A stretch of DNA of 64,000 nt from NCBI GenBank assembly GCA_015709215.1, contig JACCQN010000008.1:18594-82593 (forward strand). Direction: 5' to 3'. Shown in pieces: positions 7,223 through 16,244 of this stretch. Origin of the DNA: Bacteroidales bacterium (lineage in GTDB: Bacteria; Bacteroidota; Bacteroidia; Bacteroidales; F082). Position 1 is the stretch's first letter; each line of letters opens with the position of its first letter. The notes under the pieces were generated by a model. The model saw only the letters and a program-made list of their open reading frames with translations, did not search any database and had not been told where the DNA came from. The translations under genes were made by a program, and so were the position numbers.

Positions 7223-8764
7223 ATGAAAACCACAAAAACATTTCTTACTTTAATTTTTTCCCTTTTTTTCCTTTTCGGTAAAGCACAGCTCAACGAAACA
7301 AACATTCAAAAACTGGATTCCATTTTTCAAAAAGCACTCATCGACTGGAATGTTCCGGGTATGGCAATTGCCATCGTAAGTAGCGATTCGGTTTGGCTTT
7401 CAAAAGGTTATGGAGTCACAGATATTACTACGCGGCAAGCTGTTGATGCCAATACATTGTTTGCACTGGCCAGCAATACCAAGGCTTTTACGAGTACAGC
7501 CTTGGCCATGCTCGCCGATGAGGGAAAAATCAACTGGAATCAAAAAGTTGTGGAAATCCTGCCCTGGTTCAAATTATATAATCCCTATGTTACTTCTGAG
7601 ATGACGGTAGAAGATTTATTGAGTCATCGCAGCGGATTAAAAACATTTTCGGGTGATTTGATCTGGTACGGAAGCACTTATTCGAGGGAAGAAATTATTC
7701 GTAAAGTTCAGTATCTACAGCCTGTTTATGGTTTTAGAGAACATTTTGGATACTCCAATCTGATGTTTATAACTGCCGGAGAGCTAGTGCCGACAATCAC
7801 CGGAAGAAGTTGGGACGATTTTGTTCAACAGCGTATTTTAGATGCTTTAGGAATGAATAGATCTACCTTGCACGTTTCTGAATTACATAATCTGGATAAT
7901 ATCGCCCAGCCGCATACTTATGTGTCTGATGAGCTCCGGCAGATTCCCTGGCTCGACTGGGACAATATAGGACCGGCTGGTTCGCTCATTTCAAGTGCCA
8001 ATGACATGGCTAAATGGCTGCAAATGAACCTTTCCTACGGAATTGTCGGTCAGGATACACTTGTTAGCAAAAAGCAACTTCACGAGCTTTGGTCTCCCAG
8101 AACGATAATCGATGTTTCAGCAGGTTCAGCTGCGATGTTTCCTGAAACAAATTTCAAAAGCTACGGTTTGGGTTGGTCACTTATGGATTATAATGGCTAC
8201 AAAGTAATCGGCCATAATGGCGGTTATGACGGTATGATTTCTCAAACTTTTTTTGTTCCGGAAGCTAATCTGGGTTTTGTAATCATGACGAATGCGCTTT
8301 CAACACTTTACTATCCACTTTATTATCATACACTTGACGAATTACTTGGGGTAGAAAAGAAAAGAAATTGGAATGATGATTTACTGAAAGTCATTCGGCG
8401 AAATGAAGAACGTCAAAAAGAACAAATAAAATCTCTGGAAGCAAAACGTGTTTTAAATACAAAACCTTCATTATCACTTGATCAATACGCTGGTATTTAT
8501 GGAGGTAAGGTTTACGATACAGTGAAAATTGCTGTAAAAAACAATATCCTCGAACTTCAGTTTGGCAGAAGCCCTGATTTTTTTGCACATCTTGAACACT
8601 GGCAATACGAAACTTTTCAGATTGAATTCAAAGCATTTCCTTCGTTGCCAAAAGGTTACGTAACTTTTGAAATCGATCGGAATGGAGAAGTGTCTGAGAT
8701 GGAGATCTTCCTGGATAATCCTGATTTCGATTTTACTGAACTCGATCTGAAAAAATTGGATTAA
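7223..8764 (+). CDS. Secreted serine hydrolase, class C beta-lactamase fold, with DUF3471-like tail
   Basis: The first in-frame ATG (7202) overlaps the sirtuin gene. ATG 7223, directly before a signal peptide (MKTTKT...GKAQ), is the better start and gives 513 residues. The penicillin-binding/beta-lactamase family motifs are all present: SNTK with Ser84 and Lys87, YSN at 177-179, and HNGG at 331-334 in place of KTG. Residues about 415-510 form a separate lipocalin-like DUF3471 domain. Such exported esterase/peptidase relatives act on D-amino-acid peptides or esters in the periplasm; few are true beta-lactamases. The substrate is unknown. Its stop overlaps the convergent MFS gene by four bases. 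Confidence 0.85.
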   Translation: MKTTKTFLTLIFSLFFLFGKAQLNETNIQKLDSIFQKALIDWNVPGMAIAIVSSDSVWLSKGYGVTDITTRQAVDANTLFALASNTKAFTSTALAMLADEGKINWNQKVVEILPWFKLYNPYVTSEMTVEDLLSHRSGLKTFSGDLIWYGSTYSREEIIRKVQYLQPVYGFREHFGYSNLMFITAGELVPTITGRSWDDFVQQRILDALGMNRSTLHVSELHNLDNIAQPHTYVSDELRQIPWLDWDNIGPAGSLISSANDMAKWLQMNLSYGIVGQDTLVSKKQLHELWSPRTIIDVSAGSAAMFPETNFKSYGLGWSLMDYNGYKVIGHNGGYDGMISQTFFVPEANLGFVIMTNALSTLYYPLYYHTLDELLGVEKKRNWNDDLLKVIRRNEERQKEQIKSLEAKRVLNTKPSLSLDQYAGIYGGKVYDTVKIAVKNNILELQFGRSPDFFAHLEHWQYETFQIEFKAFPSLPKGYVTFEIDRNGEVSEMEIFLDNPDFDFTELDLKKLD

Positions 8765-10056
8765 TCAATCGGAGATGGAATAATTTTTCTGTCCTTTCGA
8801 TAAGACCAAATATTGACGCCAATTGCCACAGACAATGATAAAAGTGCAATCGTAAAGGTTGTGATCAAGCCAAAGTGTTCATAGAAAAAAACCCCTAATG
8901 TTGGAGCAAAAAGAGCTCTAAATCCGGTTAGAAAAAGATGAACAGACTGATAAGTTCCGGCTTCTTCCGGTTTGCAGAAATAGGCTGATCCAATATTCCA
9001 AAGCAGCACCATGGTAGCAGCAAACACGCCATTTGCAATGATATAAAGAATCAAAACATAATACAGTTTGATTCCAAAAATTTCATTGTATGCAGGAACC
9101 CAAACTGTGAGCATCAAAAAGAAAATATACAAGAAAATAGAGCTGTACGTGAGCACTGAAAATTTCCGGGGATCAAGGTTTCCCAAAAGCCCTCCGAAGT
9201 AAGGTAATAAAATGATAGCTAAGATGTTATAAGCATTTTTATAGAAAGCTACACTGGTGTAATTCAAATCGAGGCCTTCATAGAAAAAGATGGCGATTAC
9301 CGTTACAGAAACCATAAACGAGAACCCATAAAACATAAACCCAATTTCGAAATGCCGATAAGGTTTATTGCGTTTTAAAATCTGAGCCATATCAAGCGAT
9401 GACGCCTTTACCGACTCCCAAAAGCTTTGTTTGAAGTGAATTAGTTTTTCTTCGAATGGAATTGTCGAAAGCAACCACAAACCAATCATACTCAACAAAC
9501 CCGTCAGTGGCAGGCTCCATTTGAAAATATAAAAGTTTTGGTCGAGCAATGCTCCATATATAAATGTGATTATCAACATGATAATCTTATTCAAGGAGGT
9601 TGAATAACTATAAAGCTTACCAAAATGCTGATGTTCATAATTAGTTTTAAGCAGCAGATTAATAGTAGGGTTAATCACCAGCGCACCAAGGTAATAGACT
9701 AGAAAAATACCCAGAAAGATAAAATGATAGAAAGAGGAATCGGTGTAAGCTCCTGAATTTGTCGGGAAAAAAGCGAGTCCAAGCATCGGTAAACGTGTAT
9801 AAATAGCTGTTTTGCGTAATAAACTCATACGATTTTCAACGCGTTTTAGCCATTCATGCATCAGAAAGAGCAAAATAAAAACTGCCATGCTAAACTGAAA
9901 AAGCAAACTCATCTGATAATTGCTTCCCTGCATGCTTTTAAGAAAAACGAATTCGTTAAGCGCCAGGATGCCTAAAACCACTCCTTCGAATGAAGAATAG
10001 GCGGTGTGTAAAAAAAATGTTCGTTTTTCGTTTGGCTTTAGCCGTGGCAAGGGCAT
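8761..10056 (-). CDS. MFS-type transporter, substrate unknown
   Basis: The 431-residue protein has about 12 predicted membrane helices split by a charged central loop (residues about 200-230, with the EEKLIHFKQSFWESVK stretch), the layout of a major facilitator carrier. No diagnostic drug or sugar motif was recognised. The N-terminus (PLPRLKPNEKRTFFLHTAYSSFEG) and the sixth helix STSLNKIIMLIITF look like a Bacteroidetes-specific MFS subgroup of unknown substrate. It lies alone on the minus strand between two plus-strand genes and has its own promoter box. Confidence 0.7.
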   Translation of the reverse strand: MPLPRLKPNEKRTFFLHTAYSSFEGVVLGILALNEFVFLKSMQGSNYQMSLLFQFSMAVFILLFLMHEWLKRVENRMSLLRKTAIYTRLPMLGLAFFPTNSGAYTDSSFYHFIFLGIFLVYYLGALVINPTINLLLKTNYEHQHFGKLYSYSTSLNKIIMLIITFIYGALLDQNFYIFKWSLPLTGLLSMIGLWLLSTIPFEEKLIHFKQSFWESVKASSLDMAQILKRNKPYRHFEIGFMFYGFSFMVSVTVIAIFFYEGLDLNYTSVAFYKNAYNILAIILLPYFGGLLGNLDPRKFSVLTYSSIFLYIFFLMLTVWVPAYNEIFGIKLYYVLILYIIANGVFAATMVLLWNIGSAYFCKPEEAGTYQSVHLFLTGFRALFAPTLGVFFYEHFGLITTFTIALLSLSVAIGVNIWSYRKDRKIIPSPID

Positions 10057-10072
10057 TCTGACGAGTTTTGCG

Positions 10073-10080
10073 CAAAATTA
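10073..10080 (-). promoter_or_regulatory. -7 promoter box of the MFS gene (minus strand)
   Basis: Read on the minus strand these bases are TAATTTTG, a match to TAnnTTTG, 16 bases ahead of the ATG at 10056. The -33 element is not clear. The implied leader is only about 10 bases. Confidence 0.4.
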
Positions 10081-10187
10081 AGAAAACCATGCCAAGCTTT
10101 TTGTCAACTCAATTAATCACAGAAAATTAATCCCTTTCGAAAACAATTCCTTTTACAGCTTGTTTAGTTATCATTAAATCAATAAAA

Positions 10188-10724
10188 ATGAAAACACTCA
10201 CATTTATCTTCCTGATAGCATTTTCGGCTGCCGGAGCCTTTGCTCAACAAAATTTCTACGATTTTGTAGTTAAAGATATTGATGGCAACGATTTTCCATT
10301 ATCAAGTCTTAAGGGCAAAAAAGTTATGATTGTAAATACCGCAAGTAAATGCGGCTTAACCCCTCAGTATGAAAAACTTGAAGCCCTTTATAAAACCTAC
10401 GGTGATAAAGATTTTGTGATAATTGGATTTCCTGCCAATAATTTTATGAATCAGGAGCCAGGTACTGAAGCCGAAATCAAGGATTTCTGTACGCTGAATT
10501 ATGGCGTTACTTTTCCGATGATGTCAAAAATTTCGGTGAAAGGTGATGATATGCATCCACTTTATCAATGGCTCACTGATAAAGAGAAAAACGGTTTTGA
10601 AGATTCAAGTGTAAGCTGGAATTTTCAAAAATACCTGATTGATGAGAACGGTAATTTAGTGAAGGTAATAAAACCTCGAACAAGCCCTGATGACGAAAGT
10701 ATAATTGCCTGGCTCACCAATTAA
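10188..10724 (+). CDS. Periplasmic glutathione peroxidase-family thiol peroxidase
   Basis: The 178-residue protein has a signal peptide (1-20, ending AFAQ) and a complete GPx fold. The peroxidatic residue is Cys55 in TASKCGLTPQY, encoded by a normal TGC and not selenocysteine. A second Cys101 in KDFCTLNYGVTFP is placed as the resolving cysteine of the thioredoxin-dependent subgroup. The loop usually reading FPCNQF is FPANNF. SWNFQKYL provides the Trp/Asn of the catalytic tetrad. It would reduce hydrogen or lipid peroxides in the periplasm with thioredoxin-like partners. It is monocistronic, and two hairpins follow directly. Confidence 0.9.
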   Translation: MKTLTFIFLIAFSAAGAFAQQNFYDFVVKDIDGNDFPLSSLKGKKVMIVNTASKCGLTPQYEKLEALYKTYGDKDFVIIGFPANNFMNQEPGTEAEIKDFCTLNYGVTFPMMSKISVKGDDMHPLYQWLTDKEKNGFEDSSVSWNFQKYLIDENGNLVKVIKPRTSPDDESIIAWLTN

Positions 10725-10793
10725 TCCGGTTCACAAAACCGGATTCAGTTGGTTTTTTCATGATGGGGAGGTCGCCTTTTGGCGACCTCTTTG
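10724..10793. terminator. Two hairpins between convergent genes (bidirectional terminator)
   Basis: Hairpin 1 pairs ATCCGGTT (10724-10731) with AACCGGAT (10737-10744) and is followed by a TTGGTTTTTT run. Hairpin 2 pairs GAGGTCGCC (10768-10776) with GGCGACCTC (10781-10789) around a TTTT loop and is followed by TTTG. The glutathione peroxidase stop touches the first hairpin, and the amidohydrolase stop on the other strand lies five bases beyond the second. Confidence 0.8.
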
Positions 10794-12467
10794 TTATGGC
10801 TCAAAAACGATTTCACCTGAAACACTAAGCAGCTTAACTTTTGTTTCAAGTATTTGTGCTTCAGTCGCATTCATAATATCAGTATCTAAAATTACAAAAT
10901 CAGCAGCCTTACCTGCTTCTATGCTTCCCTTAATTGCTTCTTCAAAATTTCCCTTGGCGGCCCATATGGTAATGGAGCGTAATGCGTCTTCGCGACTAAG
11001 TGCATTCTCCATCTGAAAACCCTGCTGAGGCACCCCTTCTAAATTTTTTCTAAAAACAGCAGCATAAAAGGTTTTCAATGGATCAATATCCTCAATGGGA
11101 AAATCTGTTCCATTTACAAGCCAACCATTTTGCCTGAGTAATTGACTTTGTGCGTAAGCGCCTTTGATACGCTCATTTCCAATGCGATCAGGAACCCAAA
11201 GCATATCCGAGGTGGCATGGGTACTTTGAACAGAAGGGATAATATTGTATTTACCAAACATATTAAAATCATCAGGATGAACTACTTGGGCATGTTCAAT
11301 TCGCCATCTACGATCGTTGTCTTCAGGCAAATAGCGACTGTAAAGATTAAGAACATAACGATTTGCCGCATCGCCTATGGCATGCATATTCACCTGAAAT
11401 CCATGATCATAAGCTTGTTTACAAACATTTTCATAAAAGGCATCTGTATGTAACTTTATTCCGGTATTGGATGGGTCATCATTGTAAGGCTCTAAAAGCC
11501 AAGCTCCACGAGATCCAAGTGCACCATCAGCATACATTTTAACGGCAGTAACCGAAAGTCTTTCTCCAAACTGTGGTCCTTTTGGCATAAAATACCCCAT
11601 CGTTACACTATCAGGATTGAGCATTGCATTGATTTTCATTTTCAGCCTTCCCTCCTGCTGCAGCCTTTCGATCAATTTGATTTTTGCAAGCGATAAACCA
11701 GCATCTGCCACTCCCGACAGTCCTTTGCTAAAACAAGAATCCTGGGCAGCTAGTAAAGCATCAATCTGTTCATTTTCAGACAATAAAGGAATTAAGGCTT
11801 TTACGGGTTCTTCGGCCTTATCGATCAGAATTCCGCTTGGAGAACCATCTGGACGTAACAATACCTCACCTCCATCAATCTCACTTTTGCTATCAATTCC
11901 GGCTGCTTCCAGCGCAGCTTTACTGGCTAAAACAGCATGTCCGTCGATGCGAATCAGAAAGATTCTTTTACCGGGGAAATGCTCTTCCAATATTTTGTTA
12001 TCAGGAAAATTTTTGTCTGGCCAACGATTTTGATCCCAGCCACGCCCTAAAAGCCAATCGGATGGATGAGCTGCCGCATGCTCTTTTAATCGCGAAATTA
12101 TCTCATCAAACGAAGTGCTCCCTGCTAAATCAGCATACCTTATCAGGTTTTCTCCATATCCAAAGAAATGACAATGACCATCAATAAAACCCGGAAATAT
12201 TGCTTTTCCATTGGCATCAAGGGTTTTGTCTGACTCATAAACAGCTAAAATCTCTTTTTCTGAACCAATTGCTACAAATTTCCCATCAGTAATTGCGAAG
12301 GCATCAGCAATAGAAAAATCAGTGTCAACAGTATATATTTTTGCATTATGAACGATTAAATCTACTTTGTGTTTGGGTGGGTTGCAAGCTGTCATAAAGG
12401 TTAGTGATAGGAGGTTAATAAACAAGAAAGTCTTAATGTTAAATGAACAAAAAATAGGCTTTTTCAT
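10794..12467 (-). CDS. YtcJ-like metal-dependent amidohydrolase, lipoprotein
   Basis: From ATG 12467 the product has 557 residues. The upstream TTG at 12497 would overlap the ABC ATPase stop and put ten residues before the signal. The N-terminus is a lipoprotein signal with lipobox FMTAC at Cys28. The amidohydrolase_3 metal site shows as IDGHCHFFG (HxH), a central GSRGAW lysine-like region, NMHAIGDAA and GTDFPIEDIDPL. Relatives hydrolyse N-substituted formamides or other amides, but the substrate is not predictable. It is the last gene of the metal-chelate ABC transporter operon, about 26 bases after the ATPase, so it may process an imported amide-containing chelate; that is inference. Confidence 0.82.
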   Translation of the reverse strand: MKKPIFCSFNIKTFLFINLLSLTFMTACNPPKHKVDLIVHNAKIYTVDTDFSIADAFAITDGKFVAIGSEKEILAVYESDKTLDANGKAIFPGFIDGHCHFFGYGENLIRYADLAGSTSFDEIISRLKEHAAAHPSDWLLGRGWDQNRWPDKNFPDNKILEEHFPGKRIFLIRIDGHAVLASKAALEAAGIDSKSEIDGGEVLLRPDGSPSGILIDKAEEPVKALIPLLSENEQIDALLAAQDSCFSKGLSGVADAGLSLAKIKLIERLQQEGRLKMKINAMLNPDSVTMGYFMPKGPQFGERLSVTAVKMYADGALGSRGAWLLEPYNDDPSNTGIKLHTDAFYENVCKQAYDHGFQVNMHAIGDAANRYVLNLYSRYLPEDNDRRWRIEHAQVVHPDDFNMFGKYNIIPSVQSTHATSDMLWVPDRIGNERIKGAYAQSQLLRQNGWLVNGTDFPIEDIDPLKTFYAAVFRKNLEGVPQQGFQMENALSREDALRSITIWAAKGNFEEAIKGSIEAGKAADFVILDTDIMNATEAQILETKVKLLSVSGEIVFEP

Positions 12468-12493
12468 TGGAATCTGATTTTTTATTGGAACAA

Positions 12494-13246
12494 TCAAAGT
12501 TCATAGGCAACTCCAAAATATTTTTCAATGGTTTTGTTATCAATTAGTTGAATTGGAGAACCAGCTATCAATGGCAGATTAGGTGCCATCAACCACAATT
12601 TATCTACATGACGAAATATCATTTCAAGGTCGTGAGAACTCAAAAGTATGGTCTTTTGCGTTTCATCACACAATTGTTTTAAAAGCTTCAAAAGATTCAA
12701 TTTACTTGGATAATCTAAAAAAGCTGCAGGTTCGTCTAATATTATTAAAGGTGTTTGCTGTGCCAATGCCTTTGCTATCAATACTTTCTGTTGTTCACCA
12801 TCACTTAAATTCTTGAATAATTTTGAAGCAAACTGCGTTATACCCGTCATCTCCATGCTTTGATGAACAATTTGTCTGTCAGTGCGGCTCATCTTCATCC
12901 ATTGGTTGATATAAGGATATCTTCCGGTTGCAACCACATCAAAAACATTGAGGTAAGCATCAGAAATACGATCAGTAAAAACAACGCTTAATAATTTGGA
13001 CATCTGTCGCAAACTCAATGTATTCAAAGATTTACCATCAATTTCTATGGAGCCTCCCAAAGCTTTGTGTAATCCGGCAATAGTCCTGAATAAAGTTGAT
13101 TTTCCTGCACCGTTTGGTCCTGTTAAAGCAACCATTTCACCTTTATACACAACTGCTTCTATCGGAGGAGTTAAGCTTATGGAGCTCTTGTGTTTACCCT
13201 GATTTGCATAACCAATCTGCAACTGTTTAAGTCTCAACATTTCCAT
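12494..13246 (-). CDS. ABC transporter ATPase of the iron-chelate/B12 importer
   Basis: The 250-residue ATPase has a Walker A GPNGAGKST (about residues 41-49), a signature LSDGEQQK in place of LSGGQ, Walker B PLIILDEP and a switch His in LLSSHDLEM. It belongs to the FecE/BtuD/HmuV group that drives uptake of ferric siderophores, heme or cobalamin. Its ATG overlaps the TAA stop of the permease (TAATG), so translation is coupled. Together with the permease and the binding lipoprotein it forms a complete importer. Confidence 0.92.
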   Translation of the reverse strand: MEMLRLKQLQIGYANQGKHKSSISLTPPIEAVVYKGEMVALTGPNGAGKSTLFRTIAGLHKALGGSIEIDGKSLNTLSLRQMSKLLSVVFTDRISDAYLNVFDVVATGRYPYINQWMKMSRTDRQIVHQSMEMTGITQFASKLFKNLSDGEQQKVLIAKALAQQTPLIILDEPAAFLDYPSKLNLLKLLKQLCDETQKTILLSSHDLEMIFRHVDKLWLMAPNLPLIAGSPIQLIDNKTIEKYFGVAYEL

Positions 13247-14289
13247 TATGATGACAGAGTATTTGAACGATGCTGCCTTAAAATTACCGCAATCACAAAT
13301 GGAGCTCCAATAAGTGATGTAACCGCATTAATGGGTAAACTGCCTTCAATTCCGGGCAGTCTAGCAATTAAATTGCAGAAAAGTGCTAAAATAACTCCGG
13401 TGCCTATTGAGGCCGGAATCAAAATCAAGTGGTCGCTGGTTTTGAAAAGGTTTCGCGCAATATGTGGAACAGCCAGCCCAATAAAAGCAATGGGACCTGC
13501 ATAAGCCGTAATTATTGCTGTTAGAAAACCTGCCAATAAAATAATCAATCGTGTAGCATAACGCGTATTCAATCCTAGATTTACTGCATATTGCTCACCT
13601 AACAACAACATATTAAGTGGTTTAGCAAGGAAAATACTCGAAACTAATCCGATTGAGACAGCCAAAACAAAATAAGGGATTTGAGAACGGCTCACACCAG
13701 AAAAGGTACCCATCCCCCAAATCACAAAGGCCTGAATATCTTCTTTTCTGCTGTAAAAACGTAAAAGTCCTGTTAGCGCTCCGGCAAGATACGCGATCAT
13801 GATTCCAACAATAAGTAAACTAACAATATGACTTACTTTTGAGCTTACAGCCATTAGAAAAATTAACACAACGATAGCTCCTGCTAATGCCGACAGACTA
13901 ATACCTAAGGTACCAATCCATCCCAATGCGGATACGGCTGTTCCAGCAAAAGTACCGGTTACAAAAAGCAGCAAAGCAACCCCAAAACTGGCTCCACTGC
14001 TAATCCCAAGGATAGAAGGATCTGCTAATGGATTCCTGAAAAGCGTTTGCAGTAAAAGCCCTGCCACAGCCAAACCAGCTCCTGCAAAAACAGCTACAAT
14101 AAGCTGCGGCATGCGATATTCCCACACGATCAAAGATTCACCTTTAAGTGAATCATGTGGAAAAAACAATACCTCAAAAATCGCTTTCGGGGCAATTAGT
14201 ACCGAACCCCATAAAACATTGGCAATCAACAATAAAACAATCCCAATGACAAGCAAAGAAAAGCTGATAAATAATCGCCTACCGGACAT
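13246..14289 (-). CDS. FecCD-family permease of the iron-chelate/B12 importer
   Basis: This 347-residue membrane protein has about ten helices and the FecCD/BtuC signatures: GAGLAVAGLLLQTLFRNPLA near residue 75, GISSGASFGVALL, and PIAFIGLAVPHIARNL near the C-terminus. The last of these contains the coupling helix for the ATPase. Two copies would form the translocation pore in the inner membrane. The start lies 11 bases inside the binding-protein gene, a sign of an operon under tight translational coupling. Confidence 0.92.
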   Translation of the reverse strand: MSGRRLFISFSLLVIGIVLLLIANVLWGSVLIAPKAIFEVLFFPHDSLKGESLIVWEYRMPQLIVAVFAGAGLAVAGLLLQTLFRNPLADPSILGISSGASFGVALLLFVTGTFAGTAVSALGWIGTLGISLSALAGAIVVLIFLMAVSSKVSHIVSLLIVGIMIAYLAGALTGLLRFYSRKEDIQAFVIWGMGTFSGVSRSQIPYFVLAVSIGLVSSIFLAKPLNMLLLGEQYAVNLGLNTRYATRLIILLAGFLTAIITAYAGPIAFIGLAVPHIARNLFKTSDHLILIPASIGTGVILALFCNLIARLPGIEGSLPINAVTSLIGAPFVIAVILRQHRSNTLSS

Positions 14290-15427
14290 CAGGAAAGGGT
14301 TTTAATAAGTGATGATAAACCGGTTGATGATCAGGCAATAAATCAGGATGCAAAATGGCAATAAAATCAGCCAAAACCACATGTGGGCGGAATTGACTTG
14401 TCTCGAAATAAGCTGATTTCGAAGTGTTACAAAAAATTATTTGATGTTTTTGAAAAGCTTTAAATGCTGCATAAATCTCATTCTCCTGTCTTAATTTTTC
14501 GTATGAATAAGGAGAATCGCTGGCATGGGCAATTCTCCAAAAATCAGCGTCAGCAGCCTGGGAAATGATCGTCTCAATATCTAATGAAACACTTCCTGTG
14601 GCTTGATTATCAGACCAAACATAATTCGCTCCGGCATCTTTAAAAATTGTTGCCATATAACTTCTGCCACCAGGTACATACCACTGGTCATTAAACGCTT
14701 TGTCGGCCATTATTGTTGGCCTGGATAAAGAATCATGGATCAAGGATTTCAATTTAAGGTATTCTTTTTCAGTATCTTCAAATAATTTCTCTGTAATTTC
14801 TTCTTGCCCTGTAAGCCATCCCAACACCCTGATCCACTCGGCTCTGCCCAAAGGGCTGTTTTCCAGATAATCGGGCCAGGGTAAAAGTTGCAGACCGGTA
14901 CGTTTGAGTTGATCGGAAGCCCCCGTTGGATCAGGTGAATAAAGCACGATATCAGGTCTTAAACTGACAGTTTTTTCAAAATCCAATTGCCCATTTTTTA
15001 ATACTTCTGAAACCTTTCCCGTTTTCAGAAGCAATTTCATCAAGCTGTCATTTACAAAAGAAGCCTCTGAAATTCCAAGAACAGCATCAGATTTTCCAAT
15101 TTCAAGTAAGGGAGCCCATTGTGTTGATGACAAGGCGATGATTCTGCTCATCGGAATATTTATGTTTTGGAAAAATTTTGAATCATCATAACGTTCATCA
15201 TCATTATTTTGCAAAATATAACGTTCTGGTTTATCTGACCAGGTAGCTTGTATCTCCAATAACAAACCGTATTCAAATTGCTGTGCTTTAACCATTTGTG
15301 CATGACGTATCAAATTCTGAGTAATCTGAAATTCATTTTCAGGTGATTTACTGTCACAAGCTTCAAGAAAGCTACAGATAAAAGCAAAAATCAAAATCTT
15401 TATCCCAAGATATTTCAGTGATTCCAT
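14279..15427 (-). CDS. Periplasmic substrate-binding lipoprotein of the iron-chelate/B12 importer
   Basis: The open frame extends far upstream into the GroES-like gene. ATG 15427 immediately precedes a lipoprotein signal (lipobox SFLEAC, Cys24) and begins one base after the GroES-like stop, giving 382 residues. The body has the BtuF/FhuD layout: MSRIIALSSTQWAPLLEIG (first lobe), LRPDIVLYS, RPTIMADKAFNDQWYVPGG, the long alpha-helical bridge, and DADFWRIAHAS in the second lobe. The unusually large first lobe and the MSRIIALSS strand recall heme or cobalamin binders. No TonB-dependent receptor is present nearby, so the outer-membrane partner must be elsewhere. Confidence 0.85.
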   Translation of the reverse strand: MESLKYLGIKILIFAFICSFLEACDSKSPENEFQITQNLIRHAQMVKAQQFEYGLLLEIQATWSDKPERYILQNNDDERYDDSKFFQNINIPMSRIIALSSTQWAPLLEIGKSDAVLGISEASFVNDSLMKLLLKTGKVSEVLKNGQLDFEKTVSLRPDIVLYSPDPTGASDQLKRTGLQLLPWPDYLENSPLGRAEWIRVLGWLTGQEEITEKLFEDTEKEYLKLKSLIHDSLSRPTIMADKAFNDQWYVPGGRSYMATIFKDAGANYVWSDNQATGSVSLDIETIISQAADADFWRIAHASDSPYSYEKLRQENEIYAAFKAFQKHQIIFCNTSKSAYFETSQFRPHVVLADFIAILHPDLLPDHQPVYHHLLKPFPDVR

Positions 15428-15428
15428 A

Positions 15429-15800
15429 TTATTGAAAGTCATCGCGTTCCAATAAGAGAATTGCATGATGTTGAACGATAAAATACTTTTCTTGATTAAA
15501 ATGAACTTCGATGGCCCCTTTTTGCAAAAAAATAGCCAAATCACCAACCTGCGCCTGCAATGGAAGATAGCGAATTTGCTCTCCGGTTTGCGGTTTCCAG
15601 GGTTCAGGATCAATTTCCTGTGGAATAGGAATGGGGTAACCCGGGCCACACTTTACGATATAACCCGATTGGATGGCTTCTTTTTCAGAATAACCAGGGG
15701 GCAAAAACAATCCACTTCGGGTTTTATCAGGCGACGATTTTGGCTTTATCAGCACACGGTCACCCACAACAATAAGCTTATCCAGCAAATCAAACTTCAT
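15429..15800 (-). CDS. GroES-like co-chaperone family protein
   Basis: The 123-residue protein has GroES (Cpn10) features: KLIVVGDRVLIKPKSSPDKT at the start, a mobile-loop-like RSGLFLPPGYSEKEA segment, GYIVKCGPGYPIP, and a C-terminal strand with HHAILLLERD. It is longer than GroES (about 95 residues) because of an insert of about 25 residues rich in Pro and Glu (PQEIDPEPWKPQTGEQ). No groEL is adjacent. Possible starts are ATG 15824, 15821 and 15800. A minus-strand promoter box at 15836-15843 leaves too little leader for the first two, so 15800 is preferred. It is the first gene of the importer operon. Confidence 0.75.
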   Translation of the reverse strand: MKFDLLDKLIVVGDRVLIKPKSSPDKTRSGLFLPPGYSEKEAIQSGYIVKCGPGYPIPIPQEIDPEPWKPQTGEQIRYLPLQAQVGDLAIFLQKGAIEVHFNQEKYFIVQHHAILLLERDDFQ

Positions 15801-15835
15801 GAGTAAATCATTTTTTAGCATCATTATTGATAGTT

Positions 15836-15843
15836 CAAAAGTA
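15836..15843 (-). promoter_or_regulatory. -7 promoter box of the GroES-like/importer operon (minus strand)
   Basis: Read on the minus strand these bases are TACTTTTG (TAnnTTTG). Transcription would begin near 15830 and cover the five-gene minus-strand operon that ends at 10794. A clear -33 element is not seen. Confidence 0.45.
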
Positions 15844-15885
15844 CAAAAAGGAAAGCAACAGACATCCATAACCGGAAAATATGGA

Positions 15886-15893
15886 TACTTTTG
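15886..15893 (+). promoter_or_regulatory. -7 promoter box ahead of the small membrane protein and mutL
   Basis: TACTTTTG matches TAnnTTTG. It lies 31 bases ahead of ATG 15924 and is divergent to the importer operon promoter about 45 bases away, so the two share a compact control region. Confidence 0.4.
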
Positions 15894-15923
15894 CACTTTG
15901 AATCCGAAAAGAAAAGTGCTGTC

Positions 15924-16235
15924 ATGAAATTTGTCTTATTCAGAACCAATAAACCTCGAAGATTTTCCTATCGTCCGCGTTATTATAATCCGGAAAAGGA
16001 AGCCCTTGAACGGCGCAAAGCTGAAATGGGTCTTAAAGCTGAGCTTACAGAACAGGAAGCTATGAGGATGCGGATGTCAGCAAGATGGCGAAATCAACAT
16101 CCTGCCAAATTTGAGGATAAATACAAAGGTACAAGTTTTATCATCTTTGGTTCTGTCGTGCTTATAGGAATTTATGTGATTTTTTTTACCGATTTTATTG
16201 ATAACCTTATCCGAGCTTTCGGGTTGACTATCTAA
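15924..16235 (+). CDS. Small conserved basic protein with one C-terminal membrane helix
   Basis: Starting at ATG 15924 (a TTG at 15891 lies inside the promoter), the product has 103 residues. The first 60 are highly basic with a RRFSYRPRYYNPEKEA segment and a helical Glu/Arg-rich stretch. Residues about 70-90 (FIIFGSVVLIGIYVIFF) form one membrane helix. Similar short proteins sit directly before mutL in other Bacteroidetes, but I know no function. It is nine bases upstream of mutL, so co-transcription is nearly certain. Confidence 0.65.
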   Translation: MKFVLFRTNKPRRFSYRPRYYNPEKEALERRKAEMGLKAELTEQEAMRMRMSARWRNQHPAKFEDKYKGTSFIIFGSVVLIGIYVIFFTDFIDNLIRAFGLTI

Positions 16236-16244
16236 ACAGGTCGA

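Noticed and set aside
7223..8764. Antibiotic-resistance beta-lactamase
   Set aside because: The third motif is HNG and a DUF3471 domain follows; such proteins are usually esterases or D-peptidases, so resistance is not supported.
10188..10724. Selenoprotein glutathione peroxidase
   Set aside because: The active-site codon is TGC (Cys) and no in-frame TGA or SECIS-like hairpin is present.
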